This document shows, in pieces, positions 1 to 8,025 of a DNA stretch of 64,000 nucleotides (position 1 is its first letter; the number at the start of each line of letters is the position of its first letter). The notes beneath the pieces are model-generated. The model was not told the origin of the DNA. It did no database searches and saw only the letters and a list, made by a program, of their open reading frames with translations. This stretch comes from an uncultured Granulosicoccaceae bacterium (GTDB taxonomy: Bacteria > Pseudomonadota > Gammaproteobacteria > Granulosicoccales > Granulosicoccaceae). Where the stretch lies: contig CALHCI010000009.1 in the NCBI GenBank assembly GCA_937931165.1, positions 81,215 to 145,214 on the forward strand, in the 5' to 3' direction. The translations under genes and the position numbers were made by a program.

Positions 1-1
1 C

Positions 2-946
2 ATTGCCGATCAGACAAACCGTGCCACTGCCGGTTTGACCAAAGTCGGTGACATCATGCAGGTAACCAAGGAAAAGCTCGAAGAGCTGGGTGCCAACCCC
101 AGTTCGCTGACCGGTATCTCCACTGGCTACAAGGATCTGGACAAACTGACATCGGGTCTGCAAAAGTCAGATCTGATTATTATTGCCGGTCGTCCGTCGA
201 TGGGTAAAACCTCTTTCTCGATGAATATAGTTGAAAACGTGGCACTCAGTCAGGAGCTGCCGGTGGCGATGTTCAGTATGGAAATGCCGGGTGAGCAGCT
301 GTGTATGAGAATGATTGCATCACTCAGCAAAATCGAACTAAACCGTGTGCGTAACGGACAGCTGAACGATGCAGACTGGGCGCGCATTACCTCTGCGACC
401 AATATTCTGCATCAGCACAGCCGCATCTATATCGATGAGACGCCTGCCATGTCACCGACTGAAGTGCGAGCGCGTTGCCGAAGGCTGGCGCGAGAACAGG
501 GTGGCCTAGGGTTGGTAGTGATTGATTATCTGCAGCTGATGCAAACGGGTAACCGTACCGAGAATCGGGCCACTGAAATCTCTGAGATATCGCGCTCTTT
601 AAAGGCACTTGCAAAAGAATTATCAGTACCGGTAATAGCCTTATCGCAGCTTAATCGAAGTCTTGAAAACCGCCCTGATCGAAGACCGATCATGTCTGAT
701 TTGCGTGAGTCAGGTGCGATTGAGCAGGACGCCGATGTCATTGCGTTTGTGTATCGCGATGAAGTGTACAATCCGGATTCACCTGACAAAGGAACCGCGG
801 AGATTCTTATCCGCAAACAGCGTAACGGACCAACCGGAAGCGTGCGACTGACATTTAATGGTCAGTGGACACGTTTCGATAATTACGCGCCCGAACACTA
901 CGGTGCTCCGGAACACTATGGTGGAATTCAGGACTTAGATGAGTGA
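2..946 (+). CDS. dnaB: Replicative DNA helicase DnaB, C-terminal part (5' truncated by window)
   Basis: Hexameric replicative helicase that unwinds DNA ahead of the replisome. The reading frame is open from the first base, so the N-terminal domain and linker lie outside the window and about 314 residues of the RecA-like ATPase domain remain. Walker A GRPSMGKT is at about nt 188-211, Walker B appears as LVVIDYLQLM at about nt 512-541, and the conserved arginine-finger region RKQRNGPTG lies near the end. The C-terminal tail carries a duplicated APEHYG hexapeptide. The stop TGA (944-946) overlaps the start of alr (ATG at 939) by 8 bp, which implies translational coupling. Family assignment is secure; only the missing 5' end is unknown. 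Confidence 0.97.
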   Translation: MADQTNRATAGLTKVGDIMQVTKEKLEELGANPSSLTGISTGYKDLDKLTSGLQKSDLIIIAGRPSMGKTSFSMNIVENVALSQELPVAMFSMEMPGEQLCMRMIASLSKIELNRVRNGQLNDADWARITSATNILHQHSRIYIDETPAMSPTEVRARCRRLAREQGGLGLVVIDYLQLMQTGNRTENRATEISEISRSLKALAKELSVPVIALSQLNRSLENRPDRRPIMSDLRESGAIEQDADVIAFVYRDEVYNPDSPDKGTAEILIRKQRNGPTGSVRLTFNGQWTRFDNYAPEHYGAPEHYGGIQDLDE

Positions 947-2072
947 CAGGGAAAACAGGCAGGTCAATATCAGTATTGATCTTGCTGCGATCAGACACAA
1001 CCTGAAACGCGTGCGTGAAAGTGCCCCTGATAAAAAGATATTCAGCGTTATAAAAGCGGATGCCTACGGGCATGGAGCAACCAGAATACTCCCGGCACTT
1101 GCTGATACAGATGCCTTTGCGGTTGCCAACGTTGCCGAAGGTAATGCGCTCCGTCATGCTAAAACCCAAAAGCCCATCCTGGTTTTGCAGGGCTTTCACT
1201 CAACCGAACAACTGTCTGATTGTCTTCGAGCCGGCTTGTGGCCTGTGATCCATCACATGGAACAGTTAGCGATGTTACCGGGTAAATCCCGCGGGCCCGA
1301 ATTGAGTTGTTGGGTAAAAGTCGATACGGGTATGGGCAGGCTCGGGTTTAAATCGGAGCAGGTTCAGCAGGTATGCAACAAGCTACAAGCGGCGGGGGTT
1401 AAAGTTAAAGGGCTGCTGACGCATTTTGCCAGTGCCGACCGTCAGGCTGATATCTCAACTGACCGGCAGCTTAAAGTGTTTAAAACCATACTGCTTAAAA
1501 ACGTTGAGCATTCGGCGGCAAACTCGGCGGCATTGCTCAACAGACCCGATAGTCACTTTGACTGGGTTCGACCGGGGATTATGCTTTACGGTGCTAATCC
1601 AATGGAGTACCGGTCTGGCGAGAGTCAGGAGCAGAGTTTCTGCCTGCAGCCAGCCATGCGTGTTACTGCCCCGGTGATTGCAGTTCGCGAATTGAAACGT
1701 GGAGACAGGGTTGGTTACGGCGGCACGTACGAGTGTAGTGGGCCAACGCGGGTTGCTATCGTCGGCGCCGGCTACGGTGACGGATATCCGAGAACTGTGG
1801 CTGCAGGTACGTGTGTGGTACTTGGCAACCGTCGTTGTCCTATTATCGGTCGGGTGTCTATGGATTCTATGAGTGTTGATATCTCTGCGCTGTCAGTCAA
1901 CCCGCCAATTGATTATCCGGTGACACTTTGGGGGCATGTCAGTTTGCTGGTAGATGAAGTCGCCGATCGTGTCGGGACCATACCCTACGAGCTGCTTTGT
2001 TCGATACGTGGCAAGCGTAGCTGGCACGACCCTGCGACCGAAGTGAATGTGCGCAAGATCAGTGATAATTAA
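939..2072 (+). CDS. alr: Alanine racemase
   Basis: PLP enzyme interconverting L- and D-alanine, supplying D-Ala for peptidoglycan in the cytoplasm. At 377 residues it has the usual length. The PLP lysine is K39 in the motif VIKADAYGHGA, and the second catalytic base is the tyrosine of RVGYGGTYE (about Y260). The later conserved motifs GYGDGYPR and GRVSMDSMSVD are present. Start codon ATG lies inside the end of dnaB, an arrangement seen in other gammaproteobacteria where alr follows dnaB. No frameshift or missing active-site residue was seen. Confidence 0.96.
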   Translation: MSDRENRQVNISIDLAAIRHNLKRVRESAPDKKIFSVIKADAYGHGATRILPALADTDAFAVANVAEGNALRHAKTQKPILVLQGFHSTEQLSDCLRAGLWPVIHHMEQLAMLPGKSRGPELSCWVKVDTGMGRLGFKSEQVQQVCNKLQAAGVKVKGLLTHFASADRQADISTDRQLKVFKTILLKNVEHSAANSAALLNRPDSHFDWVRPGIMLYGANPMEYRSGESQEQSFCLQPAMRVTAPVIAVRELKRGDRVGYGGTYECSGPTRVAIVGAGYGDGYPRTVAAGTCVVLGNRRCPIIGRVSMDSMSVDISALSVNPPIDYPVTLWGHVSLLVDEVADRVGTIPYELLCSIRGKRSWHDPATEVNVRKISDN

Positions 2073-2372
2073 GATTGATTCAGTGTGTGTTTAATCAGGT
2101 ATGACCTGACAAAAACCGCTAAGACTATGGCTTCTGCTAGTGTCAAGCGTGTGACGTTACACAGTGTTTCAAAAGATTCATAAAATGCAAATTCGCGGCA
2201 GTCACGGTTACTAATAAGTGAGTGCTGCGGTACAGTGATCATATCGGGCGGCGAAGTTGCCTGAAGCGGTTAACTGGCTGCAAATCACAGACTCGTCGGA
2301 TGGCATGAAGCGTGTCTGGTTTTTTAAATAGATCGAACCAAATACAGTGGTCTGGAACGTCACGGAAACAAA
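2073..2372. other. Intergenic region between alr and galU
   Basis: Three hundred bases with no convincing gene. I see no strong Rho-independent terminator after alr and no clear sigma70 promoter. The last 60 bases before galU are A-rich, and a weak GGAA stands about 7 nt before the galU ATG. It probably holds the galU promoter, which I cannot place. Confidence 0.5.
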
Positions 2373-3281
2373 ATGAAGCCAATAAAAAAAGCGGTATTCC
2401 CCGTTGCAGGGATGGGAACAAGGTTTCTCCCGGCAACCAAAGCAAATCCCAAGGAAATGTTACCGGTGGTGGACAAGCCACTGATTCAGTATGCAGCCGA
2501 AGAAGCGGTTGCTGCGGGCATAGATACGCTGATTTTTGTCACTGGCAGAAATAAACGGTCTATCGAAGATCACTTCGACACCGCGTATGAGCTTGAGCGC
2601 GAACTCGAAGAACGTAACAAAGAAAAGATGTTGCGCATTGTCAGAGAAATCCTGCCACCTGAAGTTAAGTGTGTTTTTATCCGTCAATCAGAAGCACTCG
2701 GGCTTGGTCATGCGGTTCTGTGCGCAAAGCCAGTGGTAGGCGACGAGCCCTTTGCTGTTATCCTCGCAGACGATTTAATCACTTCCAGTGACAAGCCCGT
2801 ACTCAGTCAGATGGTAGATGTTTACGACTATCAGCACTGCTCTGTACTCGGCGTACAGGAAGTGCCAATGGAAGAAGTCCATCAGTATGGTGTGGTCGAT
2901 GCACGTGATGCATCTGATCGTGTTTATGAAGTACGCGGTATGGTTGAGAAACCGGCGCAGGCTGATGCACCTTCGAATCTGGCTGTTGTTGGACGGTACA
3001 TTCTGACGCCTAAACTGTTTGAACTGTTGGAAACACAAGAGCGTGGCGCAGGCAACGAAATTCAGTTGACTGATGCTATCGCAAGATTACTTGGCAACCA
3101 GCGTGTGTTGGCTTATAACTTCAACGGCAAACGGTTTGATTGTGGCAGCAAGCTTGGTTATCTGCAGGCTCAGGTGGAATATGCACTGGCCCATGACGAA
3201 GTCGGTGATGAGTTCAGAGAATACCTGCTCGGTCTGGATCTTGGACCAAGCATTGCAAGCAAGCGCGCAGCTAACGGCTAG
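2373..3281 (+). CDS. galU: UTP--glucose-1-phosphate uridylyltransferase
   Basis: Makes UDP-glucose from UTP and glucose-1-phosphate, the precursor for UDP-glucuronate, LPS core and exopolysaccharide sugars. The 302-residue protein has the nucleotidyltransferase signature [17 protein letters not shown] near residues 11-27 and the sugar-nucleotide motif VEKPA, and it matches GalU in length. It stands alone on the + strand and is followed by a bidirectional hairpin terminator shared with the convergent mttB-like gene. UDP-glucose made here could feed the UDP-glucuronate epimerase at 22.4-23.4 kb if a UDP-glucose dehydrogenase exists elsewhere (inference). Confidence 0.96.
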   Translation: MKPIKKAVFPVAGMGTRFLPATKANPKEMLPVVDKPLIQYAAEEAVAAGIDTLIFVTGRNKRSIEDHFDTAYELERELEERNKEKMLRIVREILPPEVKCVFIRQSEALGLGHAVLCAKPVVGDEPFAVILADDLITSSDKPVLSQMVDVYDYQHCSVLGVQEVPMEEVHQYGVVDARDASDRVYEVRGMVEKPAQADAPSNLAVVGRYILTPKLFELLETQERGAGNEIQLTDAIARLLGNQRVLAYNFNGKRFDCGSKLGYLQAQVEYALAHDEVGDEFREYLLGLDLGPSIASKRAANG

Positions 3282-3304
3282 TGAAGTCTTAAATAAAATG
3301 AATT

Positions 3305-3332
3305 AAAAAAGACGCCATAAGGCGTCTTTTTT
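3305..3332. terminator. Bidirectional Rho-independent terminator between galU and mttB-like gene
   Basis: Stem AAAAAAGACGCC / GGCGTCTTTTTT with loop ATAA. A T-run follows the stem on both strands, so it can serve both convergent genes. The right arm's T-run shares bases 3331-3332 with the stop codon of the mttB-like gene (TAA, 3333-3331 on the minus strand). Confidence 0.9.
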
Positions 3333-4887
3333 ATTTGGGCAGCATATTCTCTCTGGGTAACAGAATATTAAAGTTCTCACGGAGCTTTGCATCGAGATCA
3401 TTGCCGATGTGATCGGGAAAGTGGCTGCCGAGAATTTCATTGACTCGCTTTGTTGATTCCTGCAGTAAGTCGGGGCGGTCTTTTTCATACCACTCTTTAG
3501 GGCTGTTGCGATCCCCCAGTTCCGGGTAGAGGTACTCTTTCTGCATTAGCTGCATGGTTTGCTGGTGACCAAGATAATGCAACGGGCCGTCTACACAAAC
3601 GTCACGCATGGTGTCAATTGACAGAGTTTCGTCATTGACGTCAATACCACGAACGGTTCGATTTATTGCGCCCAGCATATCGTTATCAATAACGTAGCTT
3701 TCCAGGCAGGCGCCAAGCAGACTCGCATGCATGCCAGCAGATTCGTAGATCATGTTAGCGCCGGAGTGCGCCGCCAACGTTACTGTGTAACCTTTCTCGT
3801 AGCCTGACTGCGCGTCCGGCAGTTTCGCATCAGCCATGCCGGCGGCGACACCGGTAGGCAGGTCATAGTATCTTCCCATCTGCCCGCATGCGGCCATCAG
3901 AACGGCCTGTTCACCGCTTCCACCACTCATCGCACCGGTGCGCAGATCGGATACAAAGGGCCATGTGCCGAAAATAGCAGGGTGCTTTGGCTTGAGCATA
4001 TTTACATAGACAAGCCCGGCCAGTACCTCTGCCACGGACTGGACCACAGATCCTGCAATCGCTGCCGGACTGGTAGCGCCTGCCTGTCCTGCGGAAAGCA
4101 GTAAGACTGGCATACCGCCATGTACTGCAGATTCCAGACAGGCACATGCGTCTTCAGCGAAGCGCAGTGGCGGTACCACAAAGCAACATGACATCGATAC
4201 GAAGGGTCTTGCCCGCCACGCTTCTTCAGAACCCGCTACCTGATGCAGCAGCTTCAGCGCCTGATCTACATGTTCTGGCAGTACCCAGCTCGATCCAACA
4301 TGCTTTTTTGTACCACTAATAGAAGCATACAGCGTGTTGAGGTCGAGATCGTCCGGCTCTACCATGTCTCTTGCGACGATGGATCGCTGGAAGTAATGGA
4401 TGTGATCCATCTTGTCTACGATACGGGCGATGTTGTACAGGTCAGCCAGGGTGGAATCACGGTATTCCCTGCCGTGTACATCAACGATATGTACTGCCGC
4501 GCCTGCGGTGCCAAAGTACATTTTGGAATCGCTGATATCAATATCGTGAACGGGATCCTGTGCGTGCAACGTGAAGCCTCTTGCACAGTTGGCAATGGTG
4601 TCTTCTACCAGTGAACGCGGGAAAAACAGGCGTCCGTCTTTATAGGTGCCGCCACCTTTGACGACTGCATCAACACAACTGGGAATTGCCTGCGACAGCC
4701 CGATATTTTCGAGCACATTCATAACAGCGTCGTTGACTTTTTCTACATCAGTGCTGGAAAGCGGGGTGAAGCGTCCGCTTTGCATACCCGGATTAACTGC
4801 TCTTTCTTCTGCCGTAAGCGGAGTAGCTCGTTGTGCTTTCTTTGCAGCTCTCGCACCGCGACGCGATCTTTTCTTGGGTTCAGTCAT
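3331..4887 (-). CDS. Trimethylamine methyltransferase (MttB) family protein, non-pyrrolysine type
   Basis: Member of the MttB superfamily, whose characterised members move a methyl group from a quaternary or tertiary amine (trimethylamine, glycine betaine and relatives) to a cognate corrinoid protein. I chose ATG 4887 (518 aa), which has GGAG 11 nt upstream; a TTG 27 nt earlier keeps the frame open but is less likely. The N-terminus is a basic tail (KKRSRRGARAAKKAQR) followed by the MttB-type barrel sequence. The frame has no internal stop, so it is not a pyrrolysine-containing MttB. No corrinoid protein or reactivase gene is nearby, so substrate and partner cannot be told from context. Such non-Pyl homologues are common in marine bacteria that degrade methylated amines. 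Confidence 0.88.
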   Translation of the reverse strand: MTEPKKRSRRGARAAKKAQRATPLTAEERAVNPGMQSGRFTPLSSTDVEKVNDAVMNVLENIGLSQAIPSCVDAVVKGGGTYKDGRLFFPRSLVEDTIANCARGFTLHAQDPVHDIDISDSKMYFGTAGAAVHIVDVHGREYRDSTLADLYNIARIVDKMDHIHYFQRSIVARDMVEPDDLDLNTLYASISGTKKHVGSSWVLPEHVDQALKLLHQVAGSEEAWRARPFVSMSCCFVVPPLRFAEDACACLESAVHGGMPVLLLSAGQAGATSPAAIAGSVVQSVAEVLAGLVYVNMLKPKHPAIFGTWPFVSDLRTGAMSGGSGEQAVLMAACGQMGRYYDLPTGVAAGMADAKLPDAQSGYEKGYTVTLAAHSGANMIYESAGMHASLLGACLESYVIDNDMLGAINRTVRGIDVNDETLSIDTMRDVCVDGPLHYLGHQQTMQLMQKEYLYPELGDRNSPKEWYEKDRPDLLQESTKRVNEILGSHFPDHIGNDLDAKLRENFNILLPRENMLPK

Positions 4888-4977
4888 AGTGAATCTAACT
4901 CCGCTGGAGCACAATTAGTATCACGCATTCCATCGATAGAATTGATCATTTACGACATACAGTGGGTGTTTTTCAGA

Positions 4978-5002
4978 CACAGGAGGAATGCCTCCTCCTG
5001 TG
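4978..5002. repeat. Strong hairpin, 10-bp perfect stem
   Basis: CACAGGAGGA (4978-4987) pairs with TCCTCCTGTG (4993-5002) across a 5-nt loop. There is no T-run on either side, so it is not a standard terminator. It lies between the 5' end of the mttB-like gene and the 3' end of the FKBP gene, directly before a tandem repeat. Confidence 0.7.
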
Positions 5003-5006
5003 CGCT

Positions 5007-5067
5007 GGCCGTGTACTCCGGCCGTGTACTCCGGCCGTGTACTGGCCGTGTATTGGCCGGGTATTGG
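5007..5067. repeat. Short tandem repeat, five copies of an 11-13 bp unit
   Basis: Unit GGCCGTGTACTCC occurs at 5007-5019 and 5020-5032, followed by 11-bp forms GGCCGTGTACT (5033-5043), GGCCGTGTATT (5044-5054) and GGCCGGGTATT (5055-5065), then GG. The units degrade progressively from left to right. It is non-coding and lies about 15 bp downstream of the FKBP stop codon as that gene is read. Confidence 0.85.
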
Positions 5068-5081
5068 TAATATCTGATCTG

Positions 5082-5759
5082 CTACTTTATTTCGAGCAGT
5101 TCAACTTCAAAAATCAAAGTTGCGCCAGGAGGAATATCCGCCCCTGCGCCACGCTCGCCATAAGCCAGTTCTGAAGGAATGACAAACCGGTACTTGCTGC
5201 CAACATTCATCAGCTGTAAGCCTTCAGTCCAACCGGGAATGACACCGTTGAGAGGGAATTCTGCCGGTTGTCCACGTGCGACCGAGCTGTCGAATTCCTT
5301 GCCGTTGATCAATGTACCAACATAATGGACGCTGACGGTATCCGTGGCTGCGGGTTTTTCACCTTCCCCCTCAGTCACGACTTCGTATTGCAGGCCTGAA
5401 TCGGTGACCATTACGCCGTCTTTCTCCATGTTCTCTTTAAGGTATTTCTCACCTTCGGCACGTGCTTCAGAGCTTGCTGCTTCGGCGGCTTTCTGTTCGA
5501 ACTCTTGCAAAGCCGCCTGGGCTTCATCTATCGACATGGCGGTTTCAGCGCCTTCATGCTGTGCTCGAATGCCGTCCAGTAAGGCATCGTAGTCCAGGTC
5601 TCCGTAACGTTTGGTAATGCGGTCTCCAATCATCATGCCCAGGCTATAGCTTTTTTTAGCGTCATCATTGCTGAGATCGGTCTCTGCGATTGCGGTATTG
5701 GTAAAGCTGAATGCCGCGATCAGGCCGACAGCCATCCCTGTTCGTAGGGTATTTTTCAT
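5082..5759 (-). CDS. FKBP-type peptidyl-prolyl cis-trans isomerase, exported (FkpA/Mip-like)
   Basis: Catalyses proline isomerisation and assists folding of envelope proteins in the periplasm. I chose ATG 5759 (225 aa), which has AAAGGAAAAT about 7 nt upstream; the upstream in-frame extension to 5852 would bury the signal peptide. Residues 1-25 form a signal peptide (AFSFTNTAIA then ETDLS). An alpha-helical dimerisation domain (about 30-110) precedes the FKBP domain (about 115-225) with VSVHYVGTLINGKEFDSS and the terminal GATLIFEVELLEI. This order matches FkpA and Mip. It is a single gene, with the hairpin and tandem repeat beyond its 3' end. Confidence 0.93.
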   Translation of the reverse strand: MKNTLRTGMAVGLIAAFSFTNTAIAETDLSNDDAKKSYSLGMMIGDRITKRYGDLDYDALLDGIRAQHEGAETAMSIDEAQAALQEFEQKAAEAASSEARAEGEKYLKENMEKDGVMVTDSGLQYEVVTEGEGEKPAATDTVSVHYVGTLINGKEFDSSVARGQPAEFPLNGVIPGWTEGLQLMNVGSKYRFVIPSELAYGERGAGADIPPGATLIFEVELLEIK

Positions 5760-5942
5760 GATTTTCCTTTGGGTGATATTTTGACTAAATGGAGCTTTTA
5801 CTAAGTGTAGCAGTATGCCGTTTACTCGCCATTCAACGCCACATAACAGCATAAAAAGGCAAGGGTCCGTTGCCTGTTTGATTCGTCACAGACAATCAGG
5901 TTCAATGATAGTGTCTTCCTTCTTTAACTAAAGAGCCGGTGA

Positions 5943-6572
5943 ATGAAGTTCTACGATTGTTTAACCGCGCCCAGTCCGCGCAGAGTGAGGATGTTTATTG
6001 CTGAAAAAGGGCTCGAAATACCTGTGGTCGAGGTCGATCTGTCGAACCGTGAGCAGCATTCCGAAGCATATCAGCAGCTAAATCCTCATAGAACCGTGCC
6101 GGCGCTGGTATTTGATGATGGAAATTGTCTGACCAGCAGTCACGGCATTATCCATTATCTGGAGCATGCCTATCCAGACCCGCCCTTGTTGGGCAACAAT
6201 CCGTTGCAGCGTGGAGAGATTGCCGATCTCGACTGGCGCATTGAACAAGAAGGTTTTCTGGCGGTTGGCGAGGCGTTTCGCAACCGCGCCAAATCATTTG
6301 CAAAGCACGCACTACCTGGTAAAACTGAATATGCGCAAATACCGCAACTGGTCGATCGTGGAAAACAGCGGACAGCCGGGTTTTTTACCTGGCTTGATCA
6401 GGTATTGCAGGACAGAGAGTATGTTGCCGGGGCAGAGTTCAGCGTGGCTGATATTACAGCGTTTGTAACGGTGGAGTTTGCGCAGTGGATTAAGCAACAA
6501 CCATCAGACGTTCACAATAATCTGAATCGCTGGCGCCGCGCAGTGTCTGACCGGGCCAGCGCGAAGTTATAG
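5943..6572 (+). CDS. Glutathione S-transferase family protein
   Basis: Cytoplasmic thioredoxin-fold protein of 209 aa. The N-terminal thioredoxin-like domain (about 1-80) contains SPRRVRMFIAEKGLEIP and the cis-proline region TVPALVFDDG followed by the SxxI-type element SSHGIIHYLE, which binds the glutathione gamma-glutamyl group in GSTs. An all-helical domain follows, with VAGAEFSVADITAF, the usual C-terminal capping motif. Start ATG 5943 has AAAGAG about 7 nt upstream. It is convergent with the thioesterase gene, 23 bp apart. Substrate is unknown; an SspA-like role is possible but less likely because the adjacent sspB is missing. Confidence 0.87.
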   Translation: MKFYDCLTAPSPRRVRMFIAEKGLEIPVVEVDLSNREQHSEAYQQLNPHRTVPALVFDDGNCLTSSHGIIHYLEHAYPDPPLLGNNPLQRGEIADLDWRIEQEGFLAVGEAFRNRAKSFAKHALPGKTEYAQIPQLVDRGKQRTAGFFTWLDQVLQDREYVAGAEFSVADITAFVTVEFAQWIKQQPSDVHNNLNRWRRAVSDRASAKL

Positions 6573-6595
6573 CGCAGGACAGGGGTAATCCGTGT

Positions 6596-7015
6596 TTATG
6601 GCAACACGGCATAAGTTAACGTGGCGTGGCAGATTGATTTGGTGTTCTTGTCTTCAAGCAATACTTCCCCGAATACCAGCGTTCTGCCAGACTTCACCAG
6701 CTTGCCGGTGGCGATGATGTCAGTGTCGATTGCTGGTCTGAGAAAGCTGGTATTCTGATTAACCGTCGCGCAGTTAATGAATTTGTTGTGACCGATAAAA
6801 CATACATACACCATGCAGGTGTCAATCAAAGCCATCAATGACTGACCGCAGACAATCCCGCCTATCCGACAAAGCCGATCGTTATAGGGCAGCTTCATGG
6901 TGACTTCTTCGTCGCTTATTTGCTCTATGGATATGTTTAAATCCTGAATCCACGGGGCGAATATCGTCGGGTAGTATTCTCTTGCTGCATCCAGAGTAAG
7001 AGTTTTATCGTTCAT
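6596..7015 (-). CDS. PaaI-type hotdog-fold thioesterase
   Basis: A 139-residue hotdog-fold protein of the PaaI/acyl-CoA thioesterase group that would hydrolyse acyl-CoA thioesters. Seen in the sequence are the CRIGGIVCGQSLMALIDTC helix (the family usually has HGG followed by a catalytic Asp or Glu; here it reads IGG/VCG with D67 after it) and the strand TVNQNTSFLRPA. It lies 66 bp downstream of the hydratase gene in the same direction and may be co-transcribed. Substrate cannot be inferred. Confidence 0.8.
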   Translation of the reverse strand: MNDKTLTLDAAREYYPTIFAPWIQDLNISIEQISDEEVTMKLPYNDRLCRIGGIVCGQSLMALIDTCMVYVCFIGHNKFINCATVNQNTSFLRPAIDTDIIATGKLVKSGRTLVFGEVLLEDKNTKSICHATLTYAVLP

Positions 7016-7081
7016 AGGTTTGCTCCGGGTAACTGCGGTTGAGCTGTAGATGTGTGACTCTCATCGAATATCGACAATGTA

Positions 7082-7882
7082 TCAGGACGCTCGCAACTCG
7101 TAGCTCACCTGGCCACAACCTGCAAAGTCAATCTCTACGGTTGAATCTGGTACCACTGCAATGACACCAAGGCAGGTTCCGGTACTGATCCAATCACCTG
7201 CACACAAGCCTTTTCTGTTAGCAATTTTATCCTGAGTAATCTTTCCCTGGTCAATCAGCCTGTTATGCAGCCACAACAATGAATTTAGCGGATGACCCAT
7301 GACTGCAGCTCCGTTGCCTGCGTTGGTTTCCTTGCCATTGGTTTTTGCAACCACCGCCACTGCTGAGAGATCTTTGGTTTGCCAGCCTTCAATGGCTCTA
7401 CCTTTGACAAAACCTGAATTTCCGCCAAAGTCTGCGATTGCTGCAAACAGTGAAGGTAAACCGGCACCGCTTGTGCGACGACCGATGAGCTCAACGGATA
7501 CATTGGCACTGGCAATAAACTCTGGCAGATCATCAATAGTCAATGATGTATCGGTTGGCAGGTCTTTGGCTATTTGAAAAGCGAATTCTGCCTCACCACC
7601 TAACATACCTGGTGGTATGGATATTGTGGTCGACGACTGATAGCACTCGTTTTCAAAAAGAGGTCCATAGAACGGCTCGTTACAGTCAAACTTTTTTTGA
7701 GTTTCAGCATTGGTTGCCGCAACTTTATAGCCGATCTGTGTTGACAGAAACGCGGCAATAGCTTTTTCCTGTACGGCATAAGCATCTGTTGTATTGTTGA
7801 TCCCGTTCAGTAAGTCAGGATTGACCAGTGAGTTATTACGGCGGGCATCAGCGAGCGTGACTGCGACTTCGTTTAAATTCAT
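7082..7882 (-). CDS. 2-keto-4-pentenoate hydratase / fumarylacetoacetate hydrolase-like protein
   Basis: Homologue of MhpD-type hydratases that add water to 2-hydroxypenta-2,4-dienoate in meta-cleavage pathways. ATG 7882 (266 aa) is preceded by AGGA at a normal distance; an upstream in-frame start at 7954 is unsupported. Family motifs include GYKVAATNAETQKKF near residue 65, the metal-site region GGEAEFAFQIAKDLP with two Glu residues, and ASANVSVELIGRR. With no ring-cleavage genes nearby, a role in a catabolic pathway cannot be confirmed; other members act as decarboxylases or on fatty-acid-like substrates. Confidence 0.86.
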   Translation of the reverse strand: MNLNEVAVTLADARRNNSLVNPDLLNGINNTTDAYAVQEKAIAAFLSTQIGYKVAATNAETQKKFDCNEPFYGPLFENECYQSSTTISIPPGMLGGEAEFAFQIAKDLPTDTSLTIDDLPEFIASANVSVELIGRRTSGAGLPSLFAAIADFGGNSGFVKGRAIEGWQTKDLSAVAVVAKTNGKETNAGNGAAVMGHPLNSLLWLHNRLIDQGKITQDKIANRKGLCAGDWISTGTCLGVIAVVPDSTVEIDFAGCGQVSYELRAS

Positions 7883-7980
7883 CGGGAATCCTGTGATCAA
7901 AGTGTCTGCGACTATCGTAGTAATTTGCAACCATCCAGGCAAGTGACTTGGCAAGTAACATATGGCAGCCAGGAGTTTTA

Positions 7981-8025
7981 ATGATTAACGCACAAACAGT
8001 ACGGCTGATAACATGGATTCAGTAA
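7981..8025 (+). other. Short upstream ORF (14 codons) overlapping the start of the YdjM-like gene
   Basis: ATG 7981 is preceded by CAGGAG 5 nt upstream, an excellent ribosome binding site, and encodes MINAQTVRLITWIQ before a TAA at 8023-8025. It runs over the ATG (8013) of the next gene in another frame, and that gene's own ribosome binding site is weak. This geometry suits translational coupling or a regulatory leader. Expression is not proven. Confidence 0.45.

Noticed and set aside
4243..4614. 123-codon + frame inside the mttB-like gene
   Set aside because: It is a shadow of the minus-strand gene; no family features.
3331..4887. Pyrrolysine-containing MttB
   Set aside because: The frame has no internal TAG; the protein is full length without readthrough.
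5007..5067. CRISPR array
   Set aside because: The units are 11-13 bp, contiguous, and have no spacers; no cas genes nearby.
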